Source: Porphyra umbilicalis
Lineage: Eukaryota; Rhodophyta; Bangiophyceae; Bangiales; Bangiaceae
Assembly (NCBI GenBank): GCA_002049455.2
Contig: KV918765.1
Span: 248,001-312,000 of the forward strand
Length of the DNA: 64,000 nt
Direction of reading: 5' to 3'
Shown piece after piece: positions 1-10,094 of this stretch. The notes beneath the pieces are model-generated. The model saw only the letters and a list, made by a program, of their open reading frames with translations, was not told where the DNA came from and searched no databases. Positions within the stretch are counted from its first letter, which is position 1. Each line of letters opens with the position of its first letter. The translations under genes were made by a program, and so were the position numbers.

Positions 1-771
1 CTACCTGCCTATAGCAGCTCTCGTTGTGCTTTCACAAAAAAAATACCATTGCACATCACTAACAAGGTCATGTGTGCTTCCTGACCAGCTGCAAAAAGAA
101 AAGGTGCTGCTGGGTGCACTTGCTTCACGCGTTCCTTCACATGTGCAGTCCTGCTCACATCGGAGGTACGTCGAGCACTTCTGGGACAAACACGAGCAAG
201 ACACAACTTTCTTGGAGAGTATCCTTGTTGTGTCTTTGAAGGGCGCTGGTTACGGCATGGTGGGTCTTTTTGTGCAGAAACACTTCTTTCATACCGTTTC
301 TGCCCTCCAAAGATATCAGTCACCAGTACCCGACACCACCTCCCCTGCCTGCCATACCCATCCATACCCCAGACGTTTTAGCGCACTGCCACCGGCATGT
401 ACCAGACCCTTAGTAGAGCCCAAAAGACGGGACTACTACCATCACAGGAAGCCTAGAGGACGTCCTTTGCCACGTACTTTCCCCAGACCTGCCCAGCTAT
501 GGGCACGAGCTGCCTACAGAGGTCCCAAGCTAGCAAAGTACTCGGAGCCACTCCGGAAGTTGTGTACACCCCCTGCAAGGAATGTGTCCATGGTATGCCG
601 CCCCCCCATCGACGTGTATACGGCAACTTAACGATTGCTCCTTCCGGCTACGGAAGGCAACAAAGTCATAAGCGGGTCAACAACACACTTTACAAGGTGC
701 GTATACACATGGAGTAGCACAGAGACTGTGCGGGCTCCATAGAAGTCGCCAGGGAAAAGTACAACACGACA
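1..771. other. No recognisable gene
   Basis: Moderate-GC stretch. The longest open frame is 201 codons on the plus strand (26-631). It matches no family I know and has a shuffled-looking composition, so I do not call it a gene. Confidence 0.4.
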
Positions 772-1713
772 TTATACCCCCCCCACCTGACCACACCAAA
801 CCAGCCCAGTACCCCGACGGCACCTACCCCCGTCCGCCCGAGTCAGGGGGAAGTAATACGGACAAAAGGCACCCACCTGTGTCGCGAGCCGCCGCCAGGG
901 CGACACCAACGAACGGCTGCAGCAGCCGCCGCGCGGACGGCAGCAGCCGGCGGCAGCGGCAGCCGGTGGTGGCGGCGGCGGCAGGCGGCGGCTGCAGGCG
1001 GCTGCGGCGGCAGAGGTGGTGGCCGGGGGCCGCGGTGGCGGCACGCAACGGCGGCGGCGGCAGGGGGCGGGGGCGGCGGCAACAGGGAGCGGCTGCAGGG
1101 GGCAGCGGCGGCGGCGGTGGCGGCAGCAGGCCGCGGCGGTGGCACGCAAAGGAGGCGGCGGCACGGGGCGGCGGCCGCGGTGGCGGCTGCAGAAGGCAGC
1201 AGCGGTGACACGCAGGTGCGACGGCGGTAGACGGCGATGGCGGCGGCGGGAGCGGCGGCAGAGGGCCGTGGCGGTGGTGGCAGCGGCGGCGGCGGCCGCA
1301 GGTGGCGGCGACGGCAGGCAATGAGGGTGGCGGCAGGAGGCAGCGGCGGCTCCGGCAGCGGCACGGGGCGGCGGCGGCGGCAGCGGCGGCAGGCGCTGCC
1401 CGGACAGAGGGCGGCAGGGGCGGCGGCGGCGGCGGGGACAGCGGGGGCGGGGGCGGGGTCGACGGCAGCGGCGAGGGCAGCGGGGGCAACGGGGGCGGGG
1501 GCGCGGGCGGCGGCGGCGGGCCGCGGGGGCGGGGGCGGGGGCAGGGGCAGAGGCGGCGGGGGCGGGGCTGTGGCAGGGGCGGCGGGGGCGGCGGGGCGGC
1601 GTGGGTGGGGGCGGCGGGGGCGGGAGCGGGGGCGGGGGCGGCGGGGGCGGGGGCGGGGGAGAGGGCGGGGGCGATGGCGGTGGCGTGGTCGTCGTGCCCG
1701 TCATGACGGTCAC
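772..1713. repeat. Low-complexity G-rich GGC/GGGGCG tract
   Basis: About 940 bp of near-pure GGC, GGGGCG and GGCGGCA units, purine-rich on the plus strand. Several frames on both strands are open for 100-300 codons, which is expected from the lack of stop codons in such DNA; the products are simple Gly/Ala/Arg or Pro runs with no domain. From about 1430 to 1680 runs of four or more G repeat every few bases, so the plus strand could form G-quadruplexes. It could be a remnant of a low-complexity host exon; nothing shows it is translated. Confidence 0.75.
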
Positions 1714-2659
1714 GGTTTACACCCCCAGGCGAGGATCGTGGGTAGCAGTGTAGGGTGGGAGGCAGTCATGGTTTCTGGTCAAGCCCGGTCACGCCCACGG
1801 TGGGGTGATTACTCATACACGCGTGCATCCGAGGAGGGTAGGTAAGTATCGAACTGGGCACGTGGCACTGTTGGGTGTCGTGGCAGGTCCCGCCGCCGGG
1901 CCGAGGAACGGGCCCGGCGCGGCCGGGCGCGGCCCGCTGGCCGGGCGCCGAGCGCTGAGAGCGCGTCTACGCACCAAAAAACGGTACGTGATCGAGACTT
2001 CCAGATACTACAGCCGTTCTCCCAAATTCCAGGCACGTGCGTGCAATACCCTGGCCTTCAGGGCGGTGGCGCGCTTGGCGACGCATCGACACCGGGCACG
2101 CCGGCCGACTCCATAGCCGCGAGCGCGCACGGGGGCACGAACAGCCACGTTGCCGTGGCGGTGGAAACATGGGGCGGGGAAAAGTGTGCCGCCGCCGGCA
2201 CCGCAGCGGCGGCGGCTCGCCGGCGTCGCGCGACGCCGACGCGAGGGGCCTTCACTCCGCCGCGCAGCGCACCTCTAACCGCGCCGGTAGATGGCAGGCC
2301 GACGGGCCGTCGCAACAAAAGCCGGCGCGCACGCACGATCACTCGCGGGTCATCGCGGGCGCGTTCAACCCCCGTAGTCGCTGCGCGCGGTCGCCGCGCC
2401 CAACTCGGGGCGGGGGGGGTGGCAGGGGGGCAGGCACCGTTCGGGCCGTGTGACCCTTGTGGCAGGACAGTCCTTCTCAGCCACGTCACTCTATTCGCTT
2501 TCAGCGTCATCGCGACCCTTCTAATGTCGACACGCCCTCAGAACCCTGAGGACACGAATGCAGACTGCCACCTCTGAAACGGAGAGCAAGTCCCGTGATC
2601 TAAGTGTATGTGTGCATCACTACACTTTGAGAGCACCCTGTCCTAAAGGCCAGGGAAAT
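1714..2659. other. Intergenic, GC-rich
   Basis: No gene recognised. One 15-base word, GGCACGTGCGTGCAA at 2032-2046, recurs at 56436-56450 next to a CCCTGGCC motif, so a fragment of a dispersed repeat lies here. A short motif with CCTAAAGGCCAGGG at 2642-2656 resembles the end of repeat Q near 60350. Confidence 0.35.
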
Positions 2660-2755
2660 TCCCGCACTCCAACTGTCGCAACATAGTTCCAAATCGGCCT
2701 CTACGACCCCGCAGAGGCCGATTTGGAACTCTTTCGCAACAGTTGGAGTGCGGGA
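2660..2755. repeat. 96 bp inverted repeat (hairpin)
   Basis: Two 43 nt arms (2660-2702 and 2713-2755) are reverse complements with four mismatches clustered near the middle, joined by a 10 nt loop. Transcribed, it would fold into one long stem. It could be a tiny foldback MITE or a small-RNA precursor. A possible ATT direct repeat flanks it, too short to be decisive. Confidence 0.85.
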
Positions 2756-3230
2756 TTCTTGCGTGTACAGTCGTTCCACAACAAACCTAGCACTCAGGCG
2801 GGATCAATTGTGCCCTCGACATCTCACATGTGCCTCTTTTGCGATTCAACGCTCTCGATTTTGGACAGGCGCTCTCGAAAATCCTTTTAAAGTGACCAAT
2901 CCACGATTCCAGGAGACGTCCAATGGTCCCGGGGGACCCACTCGTGAGGGACTTGAGATTTCTGAAACAAACTTTCGGGAACAGCCGACGCCGCGCCCGA
3001 CTTCGGCGTTCGTGGCAGGTCCATTGCAGACATGGCTCCAGAATGTCGCCCGCGTTCCCATGTGGTGGGCACTATCGCGTGGGCCGGCAAATTATTGCCT
3101 CAATAGTTCCCACGGCTCTGCGCCCTCATTGGCGCTAGGGTCTAGGAGGCACTGCCCACTTTGTCGGTGATCTGGTGGACCAATGAGAAAGCGCCAGAAC
3201 GCCTCTATTGAGAAAGAGCCCTTCAATAGA
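2756..3230. other. Intergenic
   Basis: No gene recognised. A 140-codon plus-strand open frame (2748-3170) begins inside the hairpin arm and resembles nothing known. Confidence 0.4.
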
Positions 3231-3602
3231 TACAGTCCGTCTCCATTCATATCCCGCCCGGATGCTAGCCCGGTGGGATACGGACGGGAAATCGGACGAT
3301 TGCAATTTTTTTGTGCTCGAATTTTCGGAATGACAGCGAATGAAGCGCCGTCGATCGTCAGCGATGCCATGCAGACAACACTATTGGATCCATAAAAGGG
3401 TGCACCGCCGCCGTCGCCGGCGGCCGTCGCGGTCATCGCCGCCGTCGTCGGCCCCACTGCTGTCGCCCGACCGCTCGCCCCCCCCCCTCAGCCCCCCCCC
3501 CCTCCCCCCCCATCCCCTCCCCCCGCCCCCTCCGTTACTGGCGCACTTTTGGACTGCCCCATGGCTTTCCTCTCGTCATAAGGCGAGGCGGTAGCCCGCG
3601 CT

Positions 3603-5720
3603 ATGCAGGCATCTTTCATTCGGTCCGCGCCCGGTGTGGCTGCTCAAGCCCCCGGTGCAGTGCGTGCGGCTGCGGTGGCGGCTGCGGCTGCGGGCGAGGC
3701 CATCCTTGCCGCGAGCGAGAGCCGCGAGGAGGTTGGCGCGGCGGCCACGCCCCTGGCGTGTGGCGACTTGACTTTGATCGCCAAGAAGCCGCGGAAGGAG
3801 CGCATGCCCATCACCATCGCGGTCAAGAAGCAGATTTGCCGCTTACGCTCGCAGGGGCGCACGTGGTCGTCGGTGCTGGCCACGCTTTCACCGGGGGTAT
3901 CCAAGGAGGCGGCAAGAAAGGTGTACAGGGCGCGGCGCAAGTGGCTTGCGATGCCCAATGACGACACGACGGAGATGAGAACGGTCATGCGCAAAGGGCA
4001 TTATGAGGGCGTTGACGACCGCCTGCGGGCGTGGCTGGCGGCCATTGAGCAGTTGAACCTCAAGACGGTGCCAATTCCTTTTGGGCTTTTGCAGGCCAAG
4101 GCAGTTGAGATTGGGAGGGCTCTGGAGCTGGGCGACTTTTGCGCCAGCCGTGGCTACTTACGCGGCTTTCTGTCACGCACCGGCATTAAGTCCGTGAGGC
4201 TGCAAGGCCAAGGAGGGGCGGTTGACAAGGAAGCGGCCGAGCGAGGCATGGAGGCAGTGCGGAAGGGGCTGGAGGCGTAACACGCGGAGGACATCTTCAA
4301 CATGGATGAGACGGGCCTGTTTTTCCGCTGTCTGCCCTCGCAGTCCTTCGTGTCCGCCGGGGCGCGCCGTGAGGCGCGAGGGGTCAAGTCCATGAAGGCG
4401 AAGGACCGCGTTACGCTGGTCTGCTGCTCCAACGCGACTGGCGCGGAGAAGCTACCGATCGCCATCATCGGAAAGTCCAAGACCCCACTGTGCTTCCGAG
4501 GAGCTGGACGGACCCCCCCCGTCCCCTACTTTGACCAGCGTAACGCGTGGATGGACGCCACTCGCTGCCAGCAGTGGTTTGACCGTGTGTTTGTGCCGGG
4601 AACCGTGGAAGGGCGCCCCCGCCGGGTCGCATTGATAATGGACAACGCGTCGTCCCACGGGTCTGAGGTGGGTCATCCCTCAGTGGAATTCATCTTTCTT
4701 CTCCCCAATTCCACGGCAAGGCCCCAGCCAATGGATGCTGGCATAATTGCGGCCTTCAAGCGCGGTTACCGGCGCCGCTTCCTCGGGCGCACTGTGACCG
4801 CCCTCGGTGACGTGGTGTCTGCGGCGATCGACGAGGTGTTCCCCGCCGGACCCTCTCTAGCAGTCGCCCCCGCAGGGGGCAACGCCGCAGCAGCCCCTGG
4901 GGACGACACGCTGGCCGCTGTCCCGGGCGGCGCCTTGGCAGGCGGTGGGGGTGCCGCTCCCGTCCCCGCATCGGTGACGCCCACCCCCGCAACTTCCGTG
5001 GCCGCCCGCGCTTTGGCGCCGGCGCTGCACGCCTTCGCCGACGCCATCGTTGTGGCCGGCCTGGTGTCGGCCGCTGCCGTCTCCGCATGGACCGCGGCCG
5101 CCCCCCCGGCCGCCGACACTATCATTTTGGCCGGCCCCGCATCGGCCGCGGCCGTGCCCGCATCCGCCGACGTCATAATCGGGTCTGGAGGGCCCGCCCC
5201 CGCGGCCGCGTGCAGCGCGCCGTCGTTTGGCACCTCACGAGACGAGTACATGCGGGTGCTGGGAGACCAAGAAAGGGCCCGCGTCGAGGCGCGGCCGCGC
5301 GGGCGCCCCGCCGGCTGGGGGGGCGGCCTGGTCGCCGGTGGAGCTTCTAACCTGATGGACCTGGCTATCATGGTCAAGGACGCGTGGGAGGATCTATCGT
5401 CGTCTGCCATTGCGCACTGCTGGGCTAAGGCGGACGTGCTCGGGGCCATTCGTACTGTGGACCTGCTCCGCCTGCACGGCGACTACCGTCGGTCGTTCCG
5501 CTTGGTGTCCGACGACGTCGACGTCATGTTGGAGCTCATGCAGGGCACGTTGCTCGGCAGTGAGGCCATGGCAGGGCTAGACGACGTGTCCCAGGGGGCC
5601 GTGGTAGAGGAGTGGATGGAAATTGAGGAGCGCCCTGCTGGGGTGGTCGGGGCGGCGGATACCGTTGTGCAAGACATGGACGCCGCGGGCGGAGAAGTGG
5701 CCGATAATGCCGACACGTAG
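3603..5720 (+). pseudogene. pogo/Tigger (CENP-B-like DDE) transposase, one in-frame stop
   Basis: The frame from ATG 3603 to 5720 would be 705 codons, but TAA at 4278-4280 splits it into 225 codons plus a downstream part still in the same frame. Upstream are a helix-turn-helix stretch around KKQICRLRSQGRTW and a CENP-B-type domain ending in FLSRTGIK. Directly after the TAA comes HAEDIFNMDETGLFFR, which carries the first catalytic Asp; the family normally reads straight through here, so the TAA replaces a sense codon. The second Asp is in LIMDNASSHG and the third in RPQPMDAGII, as in pogo transposases. The C-terminal third holds an Ala/Pro-rich linker and an AHCWAKADV motif like the Tigger tail. 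Either inactive by one nonsense change or the downstream ATG (4302) makes a catalytic fragment without DNA binding. Confidence 0.9.
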
Positions 5721-6834
5721 TGCAAGCACTCGTATTTGGTTGTGCCGACTTACGTGGTGAGAATTTCATTTTTTTCATCTGATCTTCCGCGTCCGTCTTC
5801 TTTGGCAGAGGCACATCATCCCCGTTATGAGCGCACAATGGCAGCAACCCGCCCCCTTTCCCACCCGTGAACGTCTCAATCAGGAACGTTGTGCGTGCAT
5901 CATAGGCATGACGCCTCTCTCTCCCCTCACCATGCTCCACAAAGTATTAAAAAAAAAACTATCCTGTATGGACACACCCCCAACACACACCCCTCCAGCA
6001 CGCCCGCTTAGTCCTCCCCCACCTCCCTCCCCACTCACGCGACACACCCCCGATGGCTCCTCGATAACACCTTGTGGTACCCCACGTGACAGCGTCGCGC
6101 GCCGTAGTCGTCGCCAACCTGGCCCACCGCTGCACGTCCTCACCGCGTGCGCCCTTGTCCGCTTGCCTCGCCTCACATGCCCCGCCCTCAGAGCAGCACC
6201 GCCCCTTGTGCGTTTCGTGCGGCAATCGCCACCGACAGGAAGCCCTCGACGGATCCACCGTTGGCCGACAGCGACTCCACGACGTCCGGCAGGTTAGCGC
6301 ACAGCAGCGGGGGGGGTGCGAAGCCACGCACAAAAAACGGGGGAAAAGCGACTGCCACCGTCGCGCGGTTCATGGGGGTAGCTCGGGGGGAGGTGTGGAG
6401 GAGACACGAGTAAGCAATCCGCATGCCAGGGTAGAGACTGTGCACAGGAAGGCTAGGGCCAGGGGGGGAGGGGGAGCGGTCGTAGGTTGTGATGGCGGGC
6501 GTCCGCGGCCGGGGGGGGCTGCGGGGGGGGGCGTGTCGGTGAGAGCTCCGTCCCTTCCTTGACTGCCCAACCCAACGCCACGCGCATATGCGACAGCCGA
6601 TCAGGCGCGCCGGCAGCGTCGCGTACTGCCGCTGAGAAGGGGGCGGATGGGGAAAAGGTTGGCACGCTCGGGTTGCGGCAGTCGATCATGCGAGAGTCTG
6701 TCGGCCACTTGTCGGAGTTGATCGTTCGGTCAACGTCAATATTGTGGATCAATCGTACCAATTTCACTTTGCCAGCGCAGGATGGAAACGACATCTGTCT
6801 CTCAGGAGGGTGGGATATGAATAAAGACGCACTG
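5721..6834. other. 3' segment of the pogo element, no transposase
   Basis: About 1.1 kb between the transposase stop and the right inverted end, with C-rich runs. Two minus-strand open frames (6453-6842, 129 codons; 6188-6445, 85 codons) have a balanced composition, with stretches such as VKLVRLIHNIDVD and GFLSVAIAARNAQG, but I do not recognise them. It may be an extra element gene now broken, or captured DNA. Confidence 0.4.
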
Positions 6835-6944
6835 TACCCCACTTGTCACCGGCTCACGGACTGCGTGGAGGCAGGTTACGACTGAGCGGGTTGGTGCCGT
6901 CCGAATCCTTCACCTTTTTCGGGAATGTCCTCATCAGACGCGGG

Positions 6945-7160
6945 CTGGTCTGACACACGAGGCAGCACTTGACAGCAATGAGCCCTCCATTGCTCTTTGT
7001 GGCCCCTCAAATCGTGGAGCCGGGCCCATCCGCCAATCTGGCTGGTCTCCCACTGGCGGGCGTGCCAGGGGTCACACGTCCTGTTTGAATGTTCAGAGCG
7101 CGCGAGTGCGAGGTGGACGGAGACCATAAGAGCAATCCCAGCAACGTCGGTCCTATCTTC
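6945..7160 (-). repeat. Repeat R, copy 1 (uninterrupted)
   Basis: Read on the minus strand, this segment matches 14855-14881 and then 25899-25921 and 26418-26552. Shared words include GACGTTGCTGGGATTGCTC, TATGGTCTCCGTCCACCTC, GTGACCCCTGGCACGC and GTGCTGCCTCGTGTGT. It is therefore an empty-site relative of the R copy split by insertions at 14.9-26.4 kb; the target TA lies at 7127-7128. One minus frame reads SQIGGWARLHDLRGHKEQW and the other copy reads a related string, so R may once have been coding, but I cannot name the protein. Confidence 0.8.
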
Positions 7161-8932
7161 CATTTAACCCGATCTGGGGCGACACGTGTGGCCCTCTCAG
7201 TGGGAAGACTATCCTGGGGGCCCCATATCCCGACGGGCGGTATGTACTGCGCGACATTGGCCGTCGAAACTATCATGGCCGAAGGGACGTTAGGGTATAC
7301 GTTGCTGGATTACACACGACCCAAATGGGACCATTGGCTGTTTAGAGAAGGACCGAGTTACTACGGATGGCAAAGCTGTCCCGTGTCGAATGGAGATCCA
7401 CCACAGAACTCGGCCGAAGTTCCTCGAAAACGGAATCAAGCACGCCACGAGACCAAGAATTGAACGTCAGCTCGCGAAACAAGGCTAAACGTATCCGAAT
7501 CATGCTCAATACGACACAACATAGGGTGAACGCGAAGACATGTGGCAGTGCCACGGTTCGTCCAACAAGGCTATCTGTTGCCGAGGCCTCCCGCAGGGGA
7601 CGACGGGTACTGCATATGGCGGATCACCCACAATCTGGGTTGCGGCTGTGTCGTCAGCAGATGCTGAGAGCAGATGGAGGGGCTGTCCAGGCCCGACAGG
7701 GACCCTCTCATGTTGTGTGGAACGGACGCTGCTGTGGCCTCGAGGGTATCAACCAACAATAGCGGATGTCATGAGCCTCTCTCGTGAAGAGTTCTTGGAT
7801 TTCAGGCCGAAGGGGCGCTGTCTGATTGGCCTTCGCGGGAAATCATTCGTTTATCCAGATAGACCTCCACGGGATTTAGTGGAATCGGAGCAATTTAGAA
7901 GTCCAAGGTCGTAGATTGGGCTTGGTTTGGACCTAGATCGATCCGCCATCGTTTAATCAGTCAAAGCGGATCGCGCGGGGGTCATCACGAGAGGACGATC
8001 CCGTGATTTACCGGGACACTGGACGGACAGCGAGCGGGCGCCGCGCAGCAATGAGTGGCTCAGCGAAGTAGTCGGGCAGCCGTCGGTCGGCCGCATCAGG
8101 CGGACCGTCTGCGCATCGTGGGCAGACACGTGCGTGAGCGGGGCGTGAAGAGGCGGTTGGCAGCCAGCTGTCGCCCGGTGGCCGAGCCCTACACGCGGCG
8201 TGGCGAGCTACGCTGTGGCTCTGTGGCAGTGGCACGTCTCGCGATACTCAGATTTGTGGTCTTGGGGCAGGGCCCCGACGCGTGGGTCCGTTTCTGGACC
8301 CCTGTTACGCAGCGCGGGCGGTGCCCTGCAGCCCACAGGCGGTGGCCCGCTGTCGGAGAGGTCAGTATGGGAGGCGTGGGCCACGCTACCCGCGTGCGGG
8401 GCGGCCGCCGGGCGCCACTCGCCGCAGGGCGGGCGGGCCCGGGAGGCATCCAGTCTGTTGCCCGCCCCTCTAGGTACCGTTTCGGCGGACCTGCAGCACT
8501 ATCCGCGCGCACGTGTCCGCCGCCTGACCGATTCCTGCCCAGCGAGGCTCAGGCCCATGGGACACGCAGGCTGTCGTCCCCCACTCTCACAGACGAATGT
8601 GGGGTCCTGGCGCAGCCCGCGCGCTGATCCGCTTTTCGACGCACTGCTGCGGGGCGTAGGCCGACCCGGCCGGCACGCAGGTTGTGGTCCGCAGCCACAC
8701 ACAGCGATTTGAGGGACCGCTCGCAGTGTTCTCGCGCGCGCGTGGGCTCCTGACGCAGTGCATGCGTGGCGTCCTCGGGCGGCCCTGGCGGCCTCCCGCT
8801 GGTGCCAGTGCTCGTGTGGCACCCTGCCCCCACCCCGGGCCTCCCCTTCCGTGAGGCGCCACCGCTCTCGCGCCTTCTTCATCGCGCGCAAACCGTGTAC
8901 CCCGACTGTTACGACCTCCCCGCCCTCCGACC
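7161..8932. other. No recognised gene
   Basis: Transposon-like DNA up to about 7950, then GC-rich DNA. Near 7290-7310 a word like the R-edge sequence (GTTGCTGGATTAC) occurs in inverted orientation, so a small inverted-repeat element of about 190 bp may lie at 7127-7315. Open frames of 120-190 codons at 7540-7914 and 8055-8627 show no known motif. Confidence 0.35.
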
Positions 8933-10009
8933 ATGACGCGCGGGAAGAGTGCCAACGACTCTCGGAGGCGACGCGCCCAACGCAACCGTAACGCCCCCCT
9001 CCTCCCGCCCTCCCCTCCCTGTATCTGCGAGGGCCCCTGTGACCATCTCAACGTGCATGCTCCCACCCCTCCTCCCCCTCCACCTCTCATGCCACACGCG
9101 AGGCAGGGGGGACCTCCTCCCCCCCCCGGCTTTGGCGATGGCAACGATGGAGGGCGGCCGCATCGACTTAAGCGGCCGCGGTCCGTCTATGGTCGTGACC
9201 GTGGACGTGGCGACCCTGAGGACCCCGACCAACAACGGCGCGCGATTCGACCCCGCGGAGCTTGGGACCTGGACGGTGGGCATCGTGCCCCCCCTGACCC
9301 GGTGTGCCGACCTCTCCCTCCTGGTCGTGGACGCGGCCGGCCGCCTTTTAGCCCTCCTCGACGCCCACCCGGTTTCCCGTCTGGCCCGCCACGCCCGCCG
9401 ACGAGGCGGTCGCTGGGTCCCCCCCCTGGCCCGCCAAGAGGTCGCCCTGACCCGCCGAGGGGCGGCAATTTCTTCCGTCCGTGTAGTCCACCGCGCCGTC
9501 CGCCGGGCCCTCCTGGCCCGACCGGGCGCCACCCGTCCCCGCCTCGGGGTGGTAACTACCGCCGCCCGTGGACCTCGCCGCGCCGGCCGCCGGGCCCTTT
9601 GGGCCCGCACGGACGCTACCCGTCCCCGCCTGGGGGTTCCGACAATCACTGCCCCTGGAGCCCGCATAGTCGTTCCCCGCGGCCCCCTTCTGGTCCACCG
9701 TGCTTCTCGTCGCATCCGGGGTGGTACGAGGACGCCCCGCCGTCGTCACACGCTGCACGCCGTTCGACCGTTTATCTGGCGCCTGGCTCGCAGTCATCCT
9801 GGCGGGGCGACCCCGGCGCGCTTCATCCAGCGCCGCAAGGGTACGAGTGGGTGCTGACGCACACGTCGTCGCGGAACACATCCGCGCCTTGGACCTGGTT
9901 GCCCGCGCCGCCGCAGCAGTTGCCGCAGCAGACGACGCAGGACCTCGGGAGCTTTCCCGTGTACGCGGTGCAGGGGCCTCAAGCCCCCCCCCTCCGGCCT
10001 AGCAACTAG
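8933..10009 (+). CDS. Proline-rich repeat protein (unrecognised)
   Basis: ATG at 8933 in a CGACCATGA context opens 358 codons. The product is Pro/Arg/Gly-rich with imperfect repeats of about 29 residues in its middle (PPRGGNFFRPCSPPRRPPG, PPRGGNYRRPWTSPRRPPG, then a more degenerate unit). The last 60 residues are more ordinary and Gln-rich (APPQQLPQQTTQDLG). No catalytic domain is visible. It ends 85 bp before the Myb/SANT-like gene on the same strand, so it may be a third product of the Harbinger element, an upstream part of that gene joined by splicing, or an unrelated gene. An overlapping frame (8949-9857) is also long and open, which lowers confidence. Confidence 0.4.
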   Translation: MTRGKSANDSRRRRAQRNRNAPLLPPSPPCICEGPCDHLNVHAPTPPPPPPLMPHARQGGPPPPPGFGDGNDGGRPHRLKRPRSVYGRDRGRGDPEDPDQQRRAIRPRGAWDLDGGHRAPPDPVCRPLPPGRGRGRPPFSPPRRPPGFPSGPPRPPTRRSLGPPPGPPRGRPDPPRGGNFFRPCSPPRRPPGPPGPTGRHPSPPRGGNYRRPWTSPRRPPGPLGPHGRYPSPPGGSDNHCPWSPHSRSPRPPSGPPCFSSHPGWYEDAPPSSHAARRSTVYLAPGSQSSWRGDPGALHPAPQGYEWVLTHTSSRNTSAPWTWLPAPPQQLPQQTTQDLGSFPVYAVQGPQAPPLRPSN

Positions 10010-10094
10010 TCCCTGTGGCCCGACAGACTCCACGCGTGGTCCCTCTCCTCCCGCCGCAGCCCTACCTGCAGTAGCCTACGCTCTTCCCAAGAAC

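Larger units (their letters stand above)
3233..6834 (+). mobile_element. pogo/Tigger DNA transposon, 3.6 kb, both ends present
   Basis: The left end at 3233 starts CAGTCCGTCTCCATTCATAT. The right end, read inward from 6834, starts CAGTGCGTCTTTATTCATAT. The ends match over about 27 bp with four mismatches, and a TA dinucleotide (3231-3232, 6835-6836) flanks each. A CAGT terminus and TA duplication are typical of the pogo branch of Tc1/mariner. The transposase fills 3603-5720; the remaining 1.1 kb on the right is non-transposase DNA. The near-intact ends and single nonsense codon in the transposase suggest a fairly young copy. Confidence 0.87.

Noticed and set aside
772-1713. A 313-codon proline-rich gene on the minus strand
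   Set aside because: All six frames are open to some degree in this low-complexity tract; no independent sign of coding.
6453-6842. Minus-strand gene with VKLVRLIHNIDVD
   Set aside because: Protein-like but overlaps the transposon's right inverted end, matches no family I know, and its frame does not continue.
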